The notes under the pieces were generated by a model. The model was not told where the DNA came from. It saw only the letters and a list, made by a program, of their open reading frames with translations, and made no database searches. A DNA stretch of 7,835 nucleotides from Bacillota bacterium (lineage in GTDB: Bacteria > Bacillota > Bacilli > Alicyclobacillales > SLC66), in assembly GCA_021821225.1 (NCBI GenBank), contig JAKACR010000127.1, forward strand, positions 1 to 7,835, written 5' to 3'. How positions within the stretch are numbered: position 1 is the stretch's first letter; the number at the start of each line of letters is the position of its first letter. Of this stretch, positions 5,212 to 7,835 are shown one piece after another. Position numbers and translations under genes: made by a program.

Positions 5212-6092
5212 TCGTGCACCACCCAGAACCGGCCAAACCGCATCTGAACAAGGGTCAGCGCGCCGAGAAACGCCAGGAGTACCACGGAAGCCGCCGCCGC
5301 GACGCCAAAATTGGACATCTGGAACCCTTCCTGATAGATGTAGTACACCAGGGTCGACGTGGCGCCGGCCGGTCCTCCGTCGGTCATGACGTACACCTGG
5401 TCAAATGTCTGGAACGCCTGGATGGTGGACACGACCAGCGCAAAGAAAAGGCTCGGCGTGATGCTCGGCAGGGTGACATGCCAGAATGTCTGCCCCGGGT
5501 TGGCTCCATCCACCGCGGCGGACTCCTTGAGAGCGGCGGGGACGCCCTGAAGACCGGCGAGGAAGATCAGCATGTAGTATCCGAGGTACTGCCACACCGA
5601 GACGAACAGGACAGCCGGCAGCGCGAAACGGCTGCTGCCCAACCAGTTTGGGCCGTGCACGCCAATGAGGGCAAGCAACCCGTTGACCAGTCCGTAGTTG
5701 CCGTTCAACAGCCAGGTCCACGCGAGTCCCGACGCGACGAGGGGAAGGACGTATGGCGCAAACAGCGCCGTGCGGTAGATCCGGGTGCCCCGCAGCCCGA
5801 GGTCGAGCAGGACGGCGGTCAGCAATCCGGCCGGCAGAAGAATCGCGACAAGGCCAAGGCCAAGCCAGAGGGTGTTGACCGCGGCCTGGCGGAAGTTCTG
5901 CGACTGTGCCAGGTGGGCGAAGTTGGAGATCCCCGTGAAATGCGGCGGTGTCATATCGAGCAGGTTCCAGTGCTCGAAGCTGAGAAACACCACGTAGCCC
6001 GCGGGAACAAAGACAAACGCGGCCAGACATGTGAGAGCCGGCGCGATGAACAGCCATCCGGCGAAATCGTGGCGCAAGGCGTGTGTGCCCAT
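5208..6092 (-). CDS. ABC carbohydrate importer permease, UgpA/MalF type
   Basis: The protein is 294 residues with about six membrane segments (roughly 12-38, 74-98, 108-129, 158-181, 209-228, 262-284). The N-terminus GWLFIAPAL is typical of the family. The EAA loop reads ALKESAAVDGANPGQTFWHVTLPS (about 187-210), split here as ESAAVDGA and then VTLPS, with invariant Gly and LP. QTFDQVYVMTDGGP (228-241) is the usual substrate-facing signature of UgpA/LacF-type subunits. It pairs with the UgpE-like permease encoded next. ATG 6092 is the first start after an in-frame TGA; the purine tract AAAGGAAAGGAA lies somewhat far upstream (about 14 bases), so translation may be modest. It is the first gene of the importer operon, behind a leader of roughly 130 nt. 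Confidence 0.93.
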   Translation of the reverse strand: MGTHALRHDFAGWLFIAPALTCLAAFVFVPAGYVVFLSFEHWNLLDMTPPHFTGISNFAHLAQSQNFRQAAVNTLWLGLGLVAILLPAGLLTAVLLDLGLRGTRIYRTALFAPYVLPLVASGLAWTWLLNGNYGLVNGLLALIGVHGPNWLGSSRFALPAVLFVSVWQYLGYYMLIFLAGLQGVPAALKESAAVDGANPGQTFWHVTLPSITPSLFFALVVSTIQAFQTFDQVYVMTDGGPAGATSTLVYYIYQEGFQMSNFGVAAAASVVLLAFLGALTLVQMRFGRFWVVHE

Positions 6093-6229
6093 GAGTCAAG
6101 GATCGATTCCTTTCCTTTGCGCGATGGCGTTTGCCGCCGGGTCCCGGACAGGGCGCTGCGCCGGAATCCCGCTTGCCGATAGCCGTTTTGGGCTTGGCAG
6201 ACTTATTCTAGCAACCGTATGTAATGAGG

Positions 6230-6258
6230 ATTTTAAGAAACCGTTCTGGTTGAGTGAA
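6230..6258 (-). promoter_or_regulatory. Candidate promoter of the ABC importer operon
   Basis: On the minus strand TTCACT (6258-6253) and TAAAAT (6235-6230) are 17 bases apart. This puts the start near 6223 and gives a leader of about 130 nt before the first permease. The spacer holds the cre-like site, and a perfect palindrome lies just upstream. A weaker hexamer, TAGAAT, sits further downstream at about 6205-6210 and could be an alternative -10. Confidence 0.4.
6236..6249. promoter_or_regulatory. cre/LacI-family-like operator in the importer promoter
   Basis: AGAAACCGTTCTGG has AGAA and TTCT as inverted arms around a central ACCG. It fits the CcpA cre pattern TGAAANCGNTTTCA at about 8 of 12 defined positions, including the central CG. 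It lies in the spacer between -35 and -10 of the leftward promoter, where binding would repress. A sugar-specific LacI-type regulator is an equally good candidate. The match is imperfect. Confidence 0.35.
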
Positions 6259-6262
6259 GAAA

Positions 6263-6276
6263 GGACTCCGGAGTCC
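6263..6276. promoter_or_regulatory. Perfect 14-bp palindrome GGACTCCGGAGTCC
   Basis: The two halves, GGACTCC and GGAGTCC, are exact inverted copies with no spacer. It lies four bases upstream of the candidate -35 of the importer promoter and about 30 bases upstream of the rightward promoter. This is a suitable place for an activator or a shared regulator. I do not recognise the family that would bind it. Confidence 0.4.
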
Positions 6277-6305
6277 CGCAAGCGAGGGAAGGGTGCGCAC
6301 CGCGC

Positions 6306-6335
6306 TTACGTGAGAAATTCTCATGTATTTATAAT
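6306..6335 (+). promoter_or_regulatory. Candidate promoter of the Kelch gene, with operator in its spacer
   Basis: TTACGT (6306-6311) and a consensus TATAAT (6330-6335) are 18 bases apart. The spacer contains TGAGAA-A-TTCTCA (6311-6323), a perfect 6+6 inverted repeat that extends imperfectly to TTACGTGAGAA/TTCTCATGTAT. The expected start falls at 6342-6345, on or just before the ATG at 6345. A 10-bp palindrome, GGTGCGCACC, lies immediately upstream at 6292-6301. The combination indicates a repressible promoter; the regulator is unknown. Confidence 0.55.
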
Positions 6336-6344
6336 GCAGTTCTA

Positions 6345-7466
6345 ATGTCCGTCACGCGGATCTCTGTTATGGTGGTGAAAGTTCACCGGTCACACATCTC
6401 CCGGCATGCGCCGGGCATCAGGCATTTTATAGGGGTGTGGCGTATCAGGATATCGCGTGCAGCGGTTCCCGGAACCATTGCGGCCGTGCTCTTCGCCGTC
6501 ACGACCTTCTTTCTCCTGCGGGCGGAATCGGCCTTGCCGCACAAAATCGAGAGTGCTGCCGACGCTTCGCGGGATCGTGCCGTGCAGGTGGTTGCGGCGT
6601 GGCCCTATGTGCGTTTTAAGGTGGTGCATAGCGTGCTGCCGCAGGGTCTGGTGGGGGTGTCGCTGTCGCTTCACCACAACGGCGTATTTGCGTCCGGAGG
6701 GTATAACGGCCTGCAATCGGTCAGCGATGTGCGGCAGGTCTTCCCGCGGCAAAGACTCCTCGCCCATCTGCCAGCACCCACGCACGACGCCGCATCCGGC
6801 TGGATCGGACCGGCACTCTACGTGTTCGGCGGTGGCCAGGCCACCTCTTACAATACTATTGTACAGATCCAGCCGCCGCGTACTGCGGTGGTCGGTCAGT
6901 TGCCGTCAGCCCTGTCCGACGCCGGGATGGTTCCCTATGCGGACGGTGTGCTGCTGATCGGGGGACACAACGGAAACACATTCTCCACAGAAACCTTTTT
7001 ATACACTCGCAAGGTATCCACGCTTCGTGCAAAAGGGTTGTTCCGTCTGCCTGTCGGACTGCGCTATGCCGGCGTGGCACTGCTGGGGGACCGGCTGTGG
7101 ATTACAGGCGGGCGGACCGCAACCGGCATGAGCCGGGAGATTTACTATGTTGCGCCGGGCAGTAAGCAGGCACAGGCGGTAGGGCGTCTCCCGCTTGCGA
7201 TCGACAAGGCGGCCGCCTGGGCGGTTCCCGGATACGTCCTGATCGCAGGCGGCCAGACTCTGCAAGGAGTGCCGCAACGGAAGATCTATGCGTTCAATAC
7301 GCTCACGCGTCAAATACGCGTCGTCGGGATCCTGCCAACGCCCCTGGCCGACATGGGATACGCGGCGGGCAGTCGGGGCGTTTATTTGGTCGGCGGGGCG
7401 ACGGCCGCCAATCTGTCGGCGTTGAGCAGAAATCTGATCGTCATCTATACGACATGGTTCCGCTGA
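6345..7466 (+). CDS. Membrane-anchored Kelch-repeat beta-propeller protein
   Basis: The protein is 373 residues. A basic N-terminus (residues 1-38, Arg/His-rich) precedes a single signal anchor (about 39-59, ending FFLLRA), so the rest should be outside the membrane. Six Kelch-like blades follow, each marked by hydrophobics and a Gly-Gly pair: GG at 118-119, 163-164 (YVFGGG), 206-207 (LLIGGH), 255-256 (WITGG), 302-303 (VLIAGG) and 350-351 (VYLVGG), with spacing of 43-49 residues. Between them recur LP-x-aliphatic phrases (HLPAPTHDAA, QLPSALSDAG, RLPLAIDKAA, ILPTPLADMG), typical of Kelch strands. Kelch propellers bind proteins or glycans and include enzymes such as NanM and galactose oxidase; no catalytic signature is evident. 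ATG 6345 has no Shine-Dalgarno and coincides with the predicted transcript start; ATG 6369 is an alternative that keeps the anchor. It precedes a propeller lipoprotein by 72 bp. Confidence 0.8.
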   Translation: MSVTRISVMVVKVHRSHISRHAPGIRHFIGVWRIRISRAAVPGTIAAVLFAVTTFFLLRAESALPHKIESAADASRDRAVQVVAAWPYVRFKVVHSVLPQGLVGVSLSLHHNGVFASGGYNGLQSVSDVRQVFPRQRLLAHLPAPTHDAASGWIGPALYVFGGGQATSYNTIVQIQPPRTAVVGQLPSALSDAGMVPYADGVLLIGGHNGNTFSTETFLYTRKVSTLRAKGLFRLPVGLRYAGVALLGDRLWITGGRTATGMSREIYYVAPGSKQAQAVGRLPLAIDKAAAWAVPGYVLIAGGQTLQGVPQRKIYAFNTLTRQIRVVGILPTPLADMGYAAGSRGVYLVGGATAANLSALSRNLIVIYTTWFR

Positions 7467-7538
7467 GGCAAAACGGCGAATCTGACTCTGGGAAGGACGA
7501 AATCATCCATGGAATGGAACTGGACAAGGAGTAATCGC

Positions 7539-7835
7539 TTGCGTACCAGAGGCTGGCTCGCCGCCGTCGCGGCGGCGTCGCTCAGTCTCACGACGGGGTG
7601 CGGCCTGCTGGTGAGTTCACCCGCAAAGGTCACCTCCCGTCCACACGCCCACCCGCATTCTGCGCCGAAGCGCAACAAAGGGCCGTTGCCCGTCGATCTT
7701 CTGATCGCGGACAGGGGCAATAACCGTCTGCTCATCGTCACGCCGCAGAAGAAGATTGTGTGGTCCATGCATGTCGGCGGGCCGGGCGGGCCGCACAACG
7801 CCAATTCGCTCGGTCCGGACGACGCGTTTTTCACG
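7539..7835 (+). CDS. Lipoprotein with NHL/PQQ-like propeller repeat, 3' end outside window
   Basis: Ninety-nine codons are visible and the frame is open at the edge. I chose TTG 7539 because AAGGAG lies seven bases ahead and it gives a 20-residue signal peptide. ATG 7509 is in frame and would add ten residues (MEWNWTRSNR). The signal reads RTRGWLAAVAAASLSLTTGC, with lipobox LTTGC; Cys 21 would be diacylated and anchor the protein to the outer face of the membrane. A Pro/His/Ser linker (SRPHAHPHSAPK) precedes the domain, which opens VDLLIADRGNNRLLIVTP and KKIVWSM, the strand pattern of NHL, PQQ-like and arylsulfotransferase-like propellers. HNANSLGPDDAFFT follows. It is probably cotranscribed with the Kelch gene, since no terminator separates them. 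The substrate or partner cannot be inferred from the visible part. Confidence 0.8.
   Translation, partial: MRTRGWLAAVAAASLSLTTGCGLLVSSPAKVTSRPHAHPHSAPKRNKGPLPVDLLIADRGNNRLLIVTPQKKIVWSMHVGGPGGPHNANSLGPDDAFFT

Noticed and set aside
4346..5251. Second 301-codon minus-strand frame over the UgpE-like permease
   Set aside because: It is shifted relative to the permease frame, which shows the EAA loop and six membrane segments; the alternative is Arg/His/Pro-rich and has no family resemblance.
5172..6182. Plus-strand open frame of 336 codons opposite the UgpA-like permease
   Set aside because: The product is a charged, repetitive Arg/Glu/Gln/Gly string with no motif, antisense to a clearly conserved permease.
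1..7835. CRISPR array, insertion sequence, tRNA/rRNA or att site
   Set aside because: No regularly spaced direct repeats, transposase motifs, terminal inverted repeats or tRNA-like cloverleaf were seen on either strand.

Overview
The window looks like chromosomal DNA from a moderately GC-rich, Gram-positive-type bacterium. The signs are strong Shine-Dalgarno sequences (AAGGAGGAG, GAGGGGG, AAGGAG), GTG and TTG starts, a lipobox-type lipoprotein, a U-tract intrinsic terminator and a carbohydrate ABC cassette with no ATPase of its own. An acidophilic or thermophilic Firmicute (Alicyclobacillaceae or Sulfobacillus-like) is my best guess from general resemblance only; no taxonomic marker is present.

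Region 1 (about 1-1400, + strand) holds the tail of an unidentified gene, then a GTGA-coupled start of a Cof/type-IIB HAD phosphatase. That gene stops after about 135 residues and runs directly into the C-terminal half of a different HAD subfamily (type IA, YjjG-like) in another frame. This looks like a fused pair of gene remnants. A complete Nudix hydrolase follows, with codon use unlike the transporter genes.

Region 2 (1401-1969) has no convincing gene. Its right part is a regulatory leader: a sigma-A-type promoter whose -10 sits in an inverted repeat, then about 200 nt of leader. The leader ends in a hairpin that displays a Shine-Dalgarno sequence in its loop and buries the ATG of a 5-codon upstream ORF.

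Region 3 (1970-2875, + strand) encodes a single-pass membrane protein. It has a cytoplasmic N-terminal region, a low-complexity extracellular linker, and a C-terminal module resembling the N-terminal LysM-like part of MltG/YceG without the transglycosylase domain.

Region 4 (2938-6092, - strand) is a carbohydrate ABC importer operon transcribed right to left: UgpA-like permease, UgpE-like permease (ATGA overlap), then a UgpB-like binding protein, ending in a strong intrinsic terminator. The binding protein has a signal peptide but no lipobox cysteine, and no ATPase gene is present, so a shared MsmX-type ATPase is inferred.

Region 5 (6093-6344) is a divergent control region with one candidate promoter in each direction and several palindromes, including one cre/LacI-like site and one 13-bp site inside the spacer of the rightward promoter.

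Region 6 (6345-7835, + strand) encodes a membrane-anchored six-repeat Kelch beta-propeller protein, possibly on a leaderless message. It is followed by a lipoprotein with an NHL/PQQ-like propeller start, cut by the window edge. These two are probably cotranscribed and displayed on the outer face of the membrane. I found no CRISPR array, tRNA, rRNA, insertion sequence or recognisable defence system. The most unusual items are the HAD chimera, the hairpin leader of the MltG-like protein, and the operator-rich intergenic region.
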